A stretch of DNA of 41,907 nucleotides from Fimenecus sp045655645 (GCA_045655645.1 JAZOPS010000021.1:1-41907); one strand, 5' to 3'; shown: positions 7,618 through 15,976, counted from the stretch's first letter. Notes: generated by a model from the sequence alone, not told the origin. Made by a program: numbers and translations.

Positions 7618-8427
7618 TTATTTCCAGTTGATTTTAAGTTCTTTAATATCAAGACCGTTGTTTGTTGGGAACCATTTTTCACCAAGTGTCAAATCACTTT
7701 CTTTTGCGTCTATATTAACTGTTAAAAGGTTTGTGCAGTTATAGAAAGCATATTCATCAATTTGTGTAACGCTTGATGGAATATTGATTTCTGTGAGTCC
7801 ATAGCAATATGTAAAAGCGTCTTTGCCAATGAAAGTGAGAGTGTTTGGAAGATTGATTGTTGCCATTGCTTCACAACGGAAGAAAGCTTTTTCCTGAATT
7901 TCTTTTACTGTGTCAGGTAAAGTGATGGATGCAATCTTTGAACATTTATAGAAGGCTTTTGTTCGAATAGTTTCAACACCATCTGCGACTTTATAATCTC
8001 CGTCTTTAGCAGGTGGGAAGAAAATAATTGTCTTCATATCTTTGGTATAAATTACACCATCAACTGAACAGAAATACTCGTTGTTTTCATCAACTATATA
8101 TTCTGCAATATGTTGGTTGTTTTCAAGTGCCCAAGTACCGATTTCCTTAACATTTTTACCAATAATAAATTCAGTAACATATTCAAGGTTAGTTGCAGAA
8201 AAATCTGCAATTTTTGTAACAGGAACACCCTCATATTCATCAGGAATAACTATTTTAGTTACAGTTGATTTGTTTGGTACACCGGTAACGATTGCTTCAC
8301 CATCTTCAATTTTAAATTTAATACTTTCGTTACTACCACTTAGAAGGTCAGAAACAGAACTGCAACCTGAAAAAGCAATGCAAATACAAAGAATAAGTGC
8401 AAAAATACTAATAATTCTTTTCTTCAT
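7618..8427 (-). CDS. BspA-type leucine-rich-repeat lipoprotein
   Basis: This 269-residue predicted surface lipoprotein has a short signal ending in CIAFSGC. A beta-rich region leads into BspA/LRR_5 repeats of the pattern I-x-x-x-A-F-x-x-C-x-x-L-x-x-I-x-L-P. Clear copies read AFYKCSKIASITLP, AFFRCEAMATINLP, AFTYCYGLTEINIP and AFYNCTNLLTVNI. Such repeats mediate protein or glycan contacts at the cell surface. ATG 8427 is chosen because it begins one base after the TAA of the upstream symporter gene and has GAGGCGG as SD within that gene; the longer frame from 8478 lacks a signal peptide at its start. The tight spacing suggests translational coupling with the symporter. Confidence 0.85.
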   Translation of the reverse strand: MKKRIISIFALILCICIAFSGCSSVSDLLSGSNESIKFKIEDGEAIVTGVPNKSTVTKIVIPDEYEGVPVTKIADFSATNLEYVTEFIIGKNVKEIGTWALENNQHIAEYIVDENNEYFCSVDGVIYTKDMKTIIFFPPAKDGDYKVADGVETIRTKAFYKCSKIASITLPDTVKEIQEKAFFRCEAMATINLPNTLTFIGKDAFTYCYGLTEINIPSSVTQIDEYAFYNCTNLLTVNIDAKESDLTLGEKWFPTNNGLDIKELKINWK

Positions 8428-8428
8428 A

Positions 8429-10105
8429 TTAAACCGCCTCGCTTTCTGCTTTGTCTTGTTCTTCAATAGCACGAACACGCTCTTGTAATTCTTTAACGCA
8501 CATATCGTGCTTTTCTCTTGTCAAATCATAGAAAACAAATGGAGCTGTCAAAAGCACAAGTCCAATTACTGAACCCCAAGTGTAAAGATTAAATACATTG
8601 TTTAAGATTTGTGTATCGAAAAGTACATCCCAGTCAGATGTGAAGCCAATGCGTGATAACAACCAAGGCATAATGTAACCAATTGCAACATTAACAGGAT
8701 TTAAGAACCAACCAAAAACACCTGACATAGCATCTGCACGCTCGCCATATTTCCATTGGTGATATGTAAGAATGTCTGCATTAAGACCAACGTTAACGCC
8801 ATCCATAACAGGAGCAATGGCGTTTTTAAGGAAGAGTGCAACTAAGAATATTATAATGTTTTCCATCTTAACTGCAAGGGCGATTCCTAAAACAGTAAGA
8901 AGTGTAATACCACGGAAAGATATAAGAATATTTCTCTTCTGGAATCGTTTTGTCATAATAGGACAAAGAATATTGCCAAAAGTCATACCTGCAACAACAA
9001 GGTTTGCAGCAACACCTGAGAACCATTCCATGCGAAGTGAATAAACAAACCACCAACTAAGAAGGTTGCCGACAAGTCCGTGCCATTGTCCGATTATATT
9101 CGATATGTTTGTAATCCAGAAATATTTGTTTTTAAGAACATTTTTAGCACCTTTGAAGAATGTAACTTTTGCTCGCTTTTCCATTGGTGGCTCAATAACT
9201 CTTTCTTTACAGAATACTGCAAGTAAAGACATTGCAGCACCGATACCTGTAAAAATAGGAATAAACACCTTATATGTTTTAAGGTTCAAGTAACCACCAG
9301 TTGATGCAATAAGTATTGGCCAGATAGCCGAAACGATTGATGAGAAAAGACCCGAAAGAATAGGTGCGATAGAGTGAAGCTTTTGTCTTTCTTGTGAGTT
9401 GGGTGTCATAAAGGTAACAAGAGTGTTGATGCCAATATAGTTGTTATAGAAATATGACATTAAAGTAAACGCAAAGTGAAGAATGATAAGCTTATTTGTA
9501 TAAGTCATATTCTGAACAGGAAGATAAGGAATTGCAGAAACCAAAAAGGCAGCTGGAATTGCACAAATAAGCAAAAATGGCTTAAATCTTCCGTGCTTTG
9601 CGCAGAATTTTCTACGAATAAACCAATGGAAATAATCCCATATAGCACCCGCAACAAGCATATTACCAACTAATTGTGGAAGACCATTGATAACTGATTC
9701 AAACATTCCTTGTGGCAAGAAATAACAACCGATACCAATTATGAGTTTGCCCCCATAAGAAAGGTGAGCAAAAATCTTTGTTTTCTTTTCAAGTCTACCA
9801 TGGTTTTCATAAATCAGCACATTTATTGGATTCATGAACATAAGCACATATCCAAGAACTGTACTTATAATGTTGATAATTGAAAAGTCAATAGTAGCAA
9901 TACCCATGACCGCTCCACAGAAGTAGCTTGCAGAGAAGGTAACATACATGGCAACGGCTCCAAAAACATAAGAGCCACCCTGTGCAAGAGTATAAGCCAA
10001 CATTTCTTTAAGTGTTAAATATTCACCTTCGTTAGGAGTGCTCCAATTCTTTTTGACAAAAGAGGGGACACTCTTAACTTTTTCTATAATTTCAGTTTTG
10101 TTCAT
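8429..10105 (-). CDS. GPH-family sugar:cation symporter, second paralog
   Basis: This 558-residue transporter with about 12 membrane segments opens with NWSTPNEGEYLTLKEM, the diverged form of the N-terminal signature of the other two paralogs. It shares the cytoplasmic loop position (about 70-85) and a GERADAMSG motif, equivalent to TGDRLEG in the first paralog. The hydrophilic C-terminus is short. It is the most divergent of the three. AAAGGG precedes ATG 10105, and a TATAAT element lies about 40 bp upstream with a weak -35. It is followed with one-base spacing by the leucine-rich-repeat lipoprotein gene. Position next to the fucose operon suggests, but does not prove, import of a fucose-containing sugar. 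Confidence 0.85.
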   Translation of the reverse strand: MNKTEIIEKVKSVPSFVKKNWSTPNEGEYLTLKEMLAYTLAQGGSYVFGAVAMYVTFSASYFCGAVMGIATIDFSIINIISTVLGYVLMFMNPINVLIYENHGRLEKKTKIFAHLSYGGKLIIGIGCYFLPQGMFESVINGLPQLVGNMLVAGAIWDYFHWFIRRKFCAKHGRFKPFLLICAIPAAFLVSAIPYLPVQNMTYTNKLIILHFAFTLMSYFYNNYIGINTLVTFMTPNSQERQKLHSIAPILSGLFSSIVSAIWPILIASTGGYLNLKTYKVFIPIFTGIGAAMSLLAVFCKERVIEPPMEKRAKVTFFKGAKNVLKNKYFWITNISNIIGQWHGLVGNLLSWWFVYSLRMEWFSGVAANLVVAGMTFGNILCPIMTKRFQKRNILISFRGITLLTVLGIALAVKMENIIIFLVALFLKNAIAPVMDGVNVGLNADILTYHQWKYGERADAMSGVFGWFLNPVNVAIGYIMPWLLSRIGFTSDWDVLFDTQILNNVFNLYTWGSVIGLVLLTAPFVFYDLTREKHDMCVKELQERVRAIEEQDKAESEAV

Positions 10106-10184
10106 TTCTTCATCCCTTTCAGAAGCCTATAAAAAATTATACTATAAAATATCTATAAAATAAAGCGAAGAAATCGAAAAACAA

Positions 10185-10242
10185 CTTTTTCGTCAAAGTG
10201 ATTATATAATATAAGGTTTATATGTTATAAATGACGAAAAAG
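10185..10242. repeat. 11-bp inverted repeat with AT-rich centre
   Basis: CTTTTTCGTCA (10185-10195) and TGACGAAAAAG (10232-10242) are perfect inverted copies separated by 36 bp of almost pure A/T. The element lies upstream of the second GPH gene and overlaps the antiporter terminator. It may be a regulator site or a cruciform; no function is assigned. Confidence 0.5.
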
Positions 10243-10266
10243 GCGACCATTTCTGATCGCCTTAAA
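10239..10266 (-). terminator. Terminator of the Ca2+/Na+ antiporter gene
   Basis: AAGGCGA pairs with TCGCCTT around a 10-nt loop, followed on the minus strand by TTTTT. Confidence 0.75.
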
Positions 10267-10279
10267 AGTTTTTGTTGTA

Positions 10280-11332
10280 TTAAAGAACGAAAAGCAATAC
10301 AGTATAGCTTATATAGATTGCAAGAAGCAAAATACCTTGCCAACGTGAGAGTTTTTGCTTGATGAGTGTTGGAATTGTCATAACAGCCATAACGCCGAGC
10401 ATTACAGGAATATCAAGAATCAATGAAGAATTGATACCATTAATGTAACCTGAAACAGGCACTTCAAATGGGTTAATGGTAATTGCAACACCGCTTACAA
10501 GTACAAGGTTGAAAAGGTTTGCACCGATAATGTTACCAAGTGACAATGAACCGTGACCCTTGATAAGAGATGTAATAGCAGTAACAAGTTCAGGGAGTGA
10601 TGTACCAAGAGCAACGATTGTAAGACCGATAACTTTTTCAGAAACGCCACATTCACGAGCAATTGTTTGGGCATTATCATTAAGAAGACTTGCGCCAATT
10701 GCGATAACAATTGCACCTACAACCAACATAAGAATATCTTTAAGAAGGCTATCTTTTGTGCCGTCTTCTTTTGATTCAACTGTATGGTCTTCACCACTTT
10801 TTGCTTCAAGCTCAGCTTCACTTGCAAGAGCGCCTGATTTTTCTTCCAATGCAACAGTGTCAATACCAACAGCAGATTTTTTCATTCGAAGAACAGTTGT
10901 GAGCATATAAACAACAAATGTTGCAAGTAAAATAAGACCAACTGTACGAGAGAAAGTACCATAGAAATAAGAAACTGCACTATAGAATGCTGCTGCGCCA
11001 AAGAAGAAAGCAACAGGCATTGTCATACTTTTTCTTGCAGCAGGACCTGGCTTGATTGCAATTGTAATTGCAGCAATAAGAGATGTGTTGCAGATGATTG
11101 AACCAATAGCATTACCATAAGCAATTGAACCACTGCCTTGTGCTGCAGCACCTGCTGAAACCATAACTTCAGGAAGTGTTGTACCAATTGAAACAACAGT
11201 TGCACCAATTAAGATTTCAGGTAAATGGAAACGACGAGCAATACCTGATGCGCCGTCAACAAACCAGTCACCACCCTTAATGAGCAAGACTAAACCAACG
11301 ATTAACCAAAAAATAGGAACTAATAAATTCAT
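10280..11332 (-). CDS. Calcium/sodium antiporter, CaCA family (YrbG-like)
   Basis: This 350-residue membrane protein has two homologous halves, each with the alpha-repeat of the Ca2+:cation antiporter superfamily: GATVVSIGTTLPEVMVS in the first (about 43-59) and GLTIVALGTSLPELVTA in the second (about 240-256). The Glu in each LPE is the expected cation ligand. About ten membrane segments are split by an acidic cytoplasmic loop near residues 155-200. It would exchange Ca2+ (or another divalent ion) for Na+ or H+. AAAGGAG lies 7 nt before ATG 11332. The gene has its own promoter (11473-11501) and a long structured leader with a terminator, so it is very probably controlled at the RNA level. Confidence 0.9.
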   Translation of the reverse strand: MNLLVPIFWLIVGLVLLIKGGDWFVDGASGIARRFHLPEILIGATVVSIGTTLPEVMVSAGAAAQGSGSIAYGNAIGSIICNTSLIAAITIAIKPGPAARKSMTMPVAFFFGAAAFYSAVSYFYGTFSRTVGLILLATFVVYMLTTVLRMKKSAVGIDTVALEEKSGALASEAELEAKSGEDHTVESKEDGTKDSLLKDILMLVVGAIVIAIGASLLNDNAQTIARECGVSEKVIGLTIVALGTSLPELVTAITSLIKGHGSLSLGNIIGANLFNLVLVSGVAITINPFEVPVSGYINGINSSLILDIPVMLGVMAVMTIPTLIKQKLSRWQGILLLAIYISYTVLLFVL

Positions 11333-11350
11333 AAGTTTTCTCCTTTAAAT

Positions 11351-11466
11351 AAAAAACGGATTCCCGAAAAGTTTAGGAATCCGAAAAAAGAACACAGTAA
11401 TTACGCGTTCATTGAACAAGATAGAAACATTAGTTTCTATGACAGACTCCACCACTTGTCCGAACG
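11351..11466 (-). promoter_or_regulatory. Candidate riboswitch/attenuator leader of the antiporter gene
   Basis: The predicted transcript starts near 11465. On the minus strand CGTTC+GGACAAG (11466-11455) pairs with CTTGTTC (11420-11414), AAT bulge, GAACG (11410-11406). An inner 8-bp hairpin ATAGAAAC/GTTTCTAT (11440-11421) sits on top, leaving a 14-nt one-sided bulge (11454-11441) that contains GGAGTCTG. An intrinsic terminator follows: CGGATTCC (11383-11376), loop, GGAATCCG (11364-11357), six T. GGAGTCTG can pair over 8 bp, with two G-U pairs, with CGGATTCC, the terminator 5' arm. This gives an antiterminator exclusive with the terminator. I do not recognise it as T-box, M-box, yybP-ykoY or ydaO. 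The ligand is unknown; a cation is the natural guess. Confidence 0.65.
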
Positions 11467-11472
11467 AAAAAT

Positions 11473-11501
11473 ATTATATATGATATTGTTAAAAAAGTCA
11501 A
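11473..11501 (-). promoter_or_regulatory. Sigma-A promoter of the antiporter transcript
   Basis: On the minus strand TTGACT (11496-11501) and TATAAT (11473-11478) have exact 17-bp spacing. The -35 lies at the edge of the terminator of the upstream kinase gene, so the two genes are separate transcription units. Confidence 0.85.
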
Positions 11502-11524
11502 CAAGTTAAATGTAACTTGTTGAC
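11491..11524 (-). terminator. Terminator of the fucose operon
   Basis: GTCAACAAGTT and AACTTGTTGAC form a perfect 11-bp stem with a 6-nt loop, followed by six T on the minus strand, just after the kinase stop codon. Confidence 0.9.
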
Positions 11525-11536
11525 CCTTTTAATTGT

Positions 11537-12901
11537 TTAGTTTTTACTAAATGAATTCTTTATTAACTCTCTTGCAGAAGTAAGGTCAAGTTCATTATCA
11601 AGATACATTAATTGTATCATAAGATTACCCGCTGCAGTTGCTTCAACAGGACCTGCAATAACTTTTTTACCAGTATATTTTTCGGTGAGTGTGTTGAGAT
11701 AACTATCTTTGCAACCACCACCGACAATGTTTATAACATCAATCTGCTTATTACTGATTTCTTCAATAACCTTAACAGCGTCGTTATAAGTTTTTGCAAG
11801 TGAATGATATACAGAATTTAATACATCACCAATAGGCAACTGGGGTTTACCTAAATAATTTCTGATTGCTTCAATCATATTATCAGGTGCTAAAAAGTCA
11901 GGAGCATTTGGATTTATGTATTCAGTGAAATCACTTGCCATAGCCATCTGCATCATTTCATCATAAGTGTATTTCTTATCGAGATTTTTACGGATATTCT
12001 GTAAAAGCCACATACCCATAATATTCTCAAGAAAACGATAACGATGCTCGACGCCACCCTCGTTTGTAAAGCCTGAATTCATTGCTTTTTCACAAGTAAC
12101 AGGGTAGGAATTCTCTGTACCAATCAAACTCCAAGTGCCTGACGAAATATAAACACCATTATCACCAACAGAGCAAGATGCTACAGCAGATGCTGTGTCA
12201 TGTGATGCACAAAGAATAACGGTTGTGTCAAAACCTATTTCATCTTTGACTTCTTTACTCAAATTACCAACAACTGTACCAGGGAGTGAAAGGGGAGTAA
12301 AGATTTTTTTAGGAATACCTAACTTGTTGAGTATTTCTTCATCTCTCTCGAAGGTGTTTACATTAACAAGTCCACCTGTTGTCGAGAGTGTGTACTCGTT
12401 TTTGATTTCACCTGTAAGTTTGAATGAGAAATATTCAGGCATCATAAGAAAATACTCTGCATTATCAAGTTTTCCACTCTTTTTATCGCAATACAATTGA
12501 TAAATTGAGTTGTAGCTTGTAGCCTGAATTCCTGTACGCTCATATAACTCTTTTCTTGGAATAATTTGGTCAATTTCTTCAGGAATACCAAGTGTGCGTG
12601 AATCACGATAAGCAACTGTTGGCATAATTTCTTTCTTATCTTTGTCAAGAAGCACATAGTCAACGCCCCAAGTGTCAATTGCAACAGTGTCAGGTGTAAT
12701 ACCACGCTTTTTGCACTCTTTAAGACCATTTTTGATTTCATTAAAAAGTGCATTTGTGTCCCAACAAAGTGTACCGTCAATATCAACTATGCCGTTTTCA
12801 AATCTGTAGATTTCTTCAAGTTTTAACTTGCCATCTTCTATGTAACCGAGAATATGGCGACCACTTGAAGCACCCATATCAATAGCTAAACAATATTTCA
12901 T
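11537..12901 (-). CDS. FGGY sugar kinase, RhaB-like; probable L-fuculokinase of this operon
   Basis: This 454-residue ATP-dependent kinase has the FGGY N-terminal phosphate motif CLAIDMGASSGR, the AIDTWGVDYVL segment, YISSGTWSLIGTE in the middle and the C-terminal adenosine-site stretch NIVGGGCKDSYLN followed by GPVEATAAGN. By sequence style it belongs to the rhamnulokinase branch (E. coli RhaB 489 residues). Its genes of residence are fucI, fucA and fucU, so the likely reaction here is L-fuculose to L-fuculose 1-phosphate. The two ketoses are related and RhaB-type kinases can be promiscuous. Its ATG overlaps the fucU stop as TAATG, so translation is coupled. It is the last gene of the operon, with a terminator at 11491-11524. 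Confidence 0.85.
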   Translation of the reverse strand: MKYCLAIDMGASSGRHILGYIEDGKLKLEEIYRFENGIVDIDGTLCWDTNALFNEIKNGLKECKKRGITPDTVAIDTWGVDYVLLDKDKKEIMPTVAYRDSRTLGIPEEIDQIIPRKELYERTGIQATSYNSIYQLYCDKKSGKLDNAEYFLMMPEYFSFKLTGEIKNEYTLSTTGGLVNVNTFERDEEILNKLGIPKKIFTPLSLPGTVVGNLSKEVKDEIGFDTTVILCASHDTASAVASCSVGDNGVYISSGTWSLIGTENSYPVTCEKAMNSGFTNEGGVEHRYRFLENIMGMWLLQNIRKNLDKKYTYDEMMQMAMASDFTEYINPNAPDFLAPDNMIEAIRNYLGKPQLPIGDVLNSVYHSLAKTYNDAVKVIEEISNKQIDVINIVGGGCKDSYLNTLTEKYTGKKVIAGPVEATAAGNLMIQLMYLDNELDLTSARELIKNSFSKN

Positions 12902-13335
12902 TAGATAACACCTTTTTGAAGAATAAGATTAGCATAAAGTGCACTTTCGCCTGTAGCAATAATTGCATAGCACTGTTTAGCCTCTTCATAAAATGCAAAA
13001 CGTTCGATTTCGCCAAACGCATCGGCACCTCTGTCGTCATGCTTTTTAACAATTGCCTTGTATTCGTCCCAAATAGGAGTTTCCACATTGTCACCAGCCA
13101 TAACCTGCATGAGTGATACAGGGTTTTCCACATAAGTGTCAAGTGGGAAAACGGTGAGAATTGCATCAAGCAAATCAGTAGCAGAATGTCCGTCAGCTCT
13201 GATTACAATTGCATCTTTACCCATACTTTCAGCAGGGAAGTTAGCATCAGCAATAACAATTCTGTCGCTGTGACCCATTTCACAAAGCACTTTAAGTAAT
13301 TCAGGAGAAAGAATTTTTGGAATATTTTTAAGCAT
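12901..13335 (-). CDS. fucU: L-fucose mutarotase
   Basis: This 144-residue member of the RbsD/FucU fold interconverts the alpha and beta anomers of L-fucose so the isomerase receives its preferred form. The family signatures are visible: the N-terminal ISPELLKVLCEMGHSD-type segment with the catalytic-region His, IVIADANFPAE, and IRADGHSATDLLDAILTVFPLD. Length matches E. coli FucU (140). Two bases separate it from fucA, whose last codons supply the SD (AAGGAAG), and it overlaps the kinase start by one base. Confidence 0.93.
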   Translation of the reverse strand: MLKNIPKILSPELLKVLCEMGHSDRIVIADANFPAESMGKDAIVIRADGHSATDLLDAILTVFPLDTYVENPVSLMQVMAGDNVETPIWDEYKAIVKKHDDRGADAFGEIERFAFYEEAKQCYAIIATGESALYANLILQKGVI

Positions 13336-13337
13336 AA

Positions 13338-14033
13338 TTAATCTTCCTTATTGTAATGTTTATAACCAGGGTGTTTACCAGTAACACCATAGTAGTTTTC
13401 TCTTAAATATAAGAGCTTGTCAATGTTTGGCTTTGAAATTTCTTGAGCACCACCAAGAAGGTGAGCAGTAAGTGAAATTTTAGCAAACAATTCGAGAGTT
13501 TCCATTCTGTAATATGCTGTAATAAGGTCGCAACCAACTGTGAGAGCACCGTGATTTTGTAAAAGCATAACATCATGCTCTTTAAGATAAGGTGCAATAG
13601 CCTCAGGCACTTCGTTTGTACTTGGTGTACCATAAGGTGTAAGTGGAATTGAACCGATAGCAATAACAGTTTCAATCATTGAATATTCGTCAAGTGATTT
13701 GCCTGCAACTGCATAGCCTGTTGCTGTTGGTGGGTGAGCGTGAACAACCGCACCAACATCTTCGCGTTCTTTGTAGCAACGAAGATGCATTTTGATTTCG
13801 CTTGATGGCTTGTAAGGAGCACCTTCAAGCACTTCACCGTCAGCGTTTATAATAACAAGTTTTTCAGGTGTAATAAAACTTTTGCTGATACCTGTTGGTG
13901 TAGCCATAAAGTTGCCATCAGGTAATTTTACTGAAACATTACCGTCATTTGCGGCAACCCAACCGAGTTGCCACATTTTATGACATACATCACAAACTTG
14001 TTCACGAATTTCCATATATGATAAATTTTCCAT
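13338..14033 (-). CDS. fucA: L-fuculose-1-phosphate aldolase
   Basis: This 231-residue class II aldolase of the FucA/AraD/adducin family cleaves L-fuculose 1-phosphate into dihydroxyacetone phosphate and L-lactaldehyde. Visible residues are the phosphate-binding GNVSVK and TPTGISK segments, the general-acid Glu in PSSEIKMH, the zinc ligands of VVHAHPP and the third His in LLQNHGAL. Length is slightly above E. coli FucA (215). AGAGGT precedes the ATG at 14033, 13 bp after the fucI stop. No lactaldehyde reductase is present nearby, so the fate of lactaldehyde is not shown here. Confidence 0.92.
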   Translation of the reverse strand: MENLSYMEIREQVCDVCHKMWQLGWVAANDGNVSVKLPDGNFMATPTGISKSFITPEKLVIINADGEVLEGAPYKPSSEIKMHLRCYKEREDVGAVVHAHPPTATGYAVAGKSLDEYSMIETVIAIGSIPLTPYGTPSTNEVPEAIAPYLKEHDVMLLQNHGALTVGCDLITAYYRMETLELFAKISLTAHLLGGAQEISKPNIDKLLYLRENYYGVTGKHPGYKHYNKED

Positions 14034-14046
14034 TATATTTTACCTC

Positions 14047-15843
14047 TTATTTCTTGAAAAGTGGGCCAAAATTCTGGCAAGCTCTGTAATCTGCGCTTTC
14101 TTTGTCCATGCCGAATGCGTTCCATGCTGCAGGACGGAAAATCTTGTCTTCAGGAACATTGTGCATGCAAACAGGAATACGAAGCATTGAGCAAAGTGTG
14201 ATAAGGTCTGCACCAATGTGACCATAAGAAATAGCACCGTGGTTAGCACCCCAGTTGTTCATAACATCATAAGCAGTCTTGAATGCGCCTTCGCCAGTTG
14301 TTCTTGGAGCAAACCAAGTGCAAGGCCATGTGTAGTCAGTTCTCTTCCAAAGTGTATCAGAAACATCTTCAGGGAGTTCAACTGTCCAACCTTCAGCAAT
14401 CTGAAGAACAGGGCCAAGACCTTTAACAAGGTTAAGTCTAATCATAGTTGCAGGCATTTCTGCTCTTGTTTCAAATCTTGAAGAATATCCGCCGCCACGG
14501 AAATAACCAAGGTCAGCATAGTTCCAAGTTGCATTTTCCATAATTGCTTTCTGGTCATCTTCTGTAACTTCATACCAAGGTTTGATTACTGCATTACCGT
14601 TTTCGTCTTTAGCAGCACCATTAGCATCAAGACAGCAAGCACCTGAGTTGATAAGGTGAATAATACCGTCGCTATCCTTTGCTTTGCCTTCAATGTCATA
14701 ACCTGTAACTCTCTTAACCGCGTCACCACTCCAATATGTACGAACATCAGCAAACATCTGTGCACGGTTTGTAAGAAGCTTCATGAAGAGCATTCCAAGA
14801 CCGTTAAGTACATCGTTTTCAGTAGCAAGAATATATGGTTCTCTTGCGCCATTCCAGTCGAATGAAGTGTTGAGCATTGATTCAGGGAAGTCGCAGTTAG
14901 GATAGAAGTCTGTCCATTGTCTTTGACCTTGGAAACCTGCTGCAATAGCATTGTGACCAACCATTTCTTCTTCGCAACCCTTTGGAAGATTGTCGTTACC
15001 ATTCATAAGGTCTTTGATGATAACCATCATCTTAACAACAAATTCCCAGTCTGCATCTTTTTCTTCACGAGTTTTCTGAAGATTTTCAGGGTTCTTGTCA
15101 AAGCCTTCAATGCAGTTTGCTTTTGCCCAAGCAAGTGCCTTTTCATATTCATCTTTATCATAGATTTCTTCTGTCATTCGACGGATAATTTCAACCTCGT
15201 CAACTGATTCAACACGCATACCAAGATAATCTTCAATAAAGTCACAGTCAATGATTGAACCACCGATACCCATACAAATTGAACCAATCTGAAGATATGA
15301 CTTGCCTCGCATTGTAGCAGCAGCCACAGCAGCACGACCGAAACGAAGAAGTTTTTCTTCTACATCAGCAGGGATTGTTTCATCATCAAGGTCCTGAACA
15401 TCGTGACCATAAATGCCGAATGCAGGAAGACCTTTCTGTGCATGAGTAGCAAGAACAGATGCAAGGTAAACAGCACCAGGACGCTCTGTACCATTAAAGC
15501 CCCAAACTGCCTTGATTGTGTGAGGGTCCATATCCATAGTTTCTGCACCATAGCACCAGCAAGGTGTAACAGTAACAGTAATGTCAACGCCTTCTTTACG
15601 GAATTTGTCAGCACAAGCAGCAGCTTCTGCAACACGACCGATAGTAGTGTCAGCGATAACAACTTTTACAGGTTCACCATTTGAATATTTAAGGTTATCA
15701 GTAAAAAGTTTAGCAGCACGCTTTGCCATGTTCATTGTTTGAACTTCGAGTGATTCGCGAACACCAAGAACACCGCGTCTGCCGTCGATTGTAGGACGAA
15801 TACCAATAACAGGGGAATCGCCGATAAGTCTGTTTTTAGCCAT
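14047..15843 (-). CDS. fucI: L-fucose isomerase
   Basis: This 598-residue Mn2+-dependent cytoplasmic isomerase converts L-fucose to L-fuculose. Length matches E. coli FucI (591). Recognisable conserved blocks are IGIRPTIDGRRGVLGVRES at the start, MGIGGSIIDCDFIEDYLGMR, GFQGQRQWTDFYPN followed by NTSFDWNG (metal-binding region) and ANHGAISYGHIGADL near the end. A strong SD (AAAAGGAG) lies 7-9 nt before ATG 15843. It is the first gene of the fuc operon, driven by the promoter at 15896-15924. Confidence 0.96.
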   Translation of the reverse strand: MAKNRLIGDSPVIGIRPTIDGRRGVLGVRESLEVQTMNMAKRAAKLFTDNLKYSNGEPVKVVIADTTIGRVAEAAACADKFRKEGVDITVTVTPCWCYGAETMDMDPHTIKAVWGFNGTERPGAVYLASVLATHAQKGLPAFGIYGHDVQDLDDETIPADVEEKLLRFGRAAVAAATMRGKSYLQIGSICMGIGGSIIDCDFIEDYLGMRVESVDEVEIIRRMTEEIYDKDEYEKALAWAKANCIEGFDKNPENLQKTREEKDADWEFVVKMMVIIKDLMNGNDNLPKGCEEEMVGHNAIAAGFQGQRQWTDFYPNCDFPESMLNTSFDWNGAREPYILATENDVLNGLGMLFMKLLTNRAQMFADVRTYWSGDAVKRVTGYDIEGKAKDSDGIIHLINSGACCLDANGAAKDENGNAVIKPWYEVTEDDQKAIMENATWNYADLGYFRGGGYSSRFETRAEMPATMIRLNLVKGLGPVLQIAEGWTVELPEDVSDTLWKRTDYTWPCTWFAPRTTGEGAFKTAYDVMNNWGANHGAISYGHIGADLITLCSMLRIPVCMHNVPEDKIFRPAAWNAFGMDKESADYRACQNFGPLFKK

Positions 15844-15895
15844 AATAAAATCTCCTTTTGAAAAGTGAAATAAGTATTAAATTTCATACATATTT

Positions 15896-15924
15896 ATTAT
15901 ATCAAATCATTAAAATCAGGTCAA
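15896..15924 (-). promoter_or_regulatory. Promoter of the fucose operon
   Basis: On the minus strand TTGACC (15919-15924) and TATAAT (15896-15901) have 17-bp spacing, about 55 bp upstream of fucI. Confidence 0.8.
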
Positions 15925-15958
15925 TTAGAAAAGAAAGAGAAATAATTGTTCAATTAGA
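15919..15958 (-). promoter_or_regulatory. Direct repeats at the fuc promoter, possible regulator sites
   Basis: TCTAATTGAAC (15948-15958) and TCTAATTGACC (15919-15929) on the minus strand match at 10 of 11 bases, 29 bp apart, close to three helical turns. The second covers the -35 box. No regulator gene lies in the operon. Confidence 0.4.
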
Positions 15959-15976
15959 CGAAATTTAATATTATTC

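Noticed and set aside
14047..15843. Several long frames on other strands inside fucI and other minus-strand genes
   Set aside because: They lack SDs and domains and are composition shadows of the true genes.
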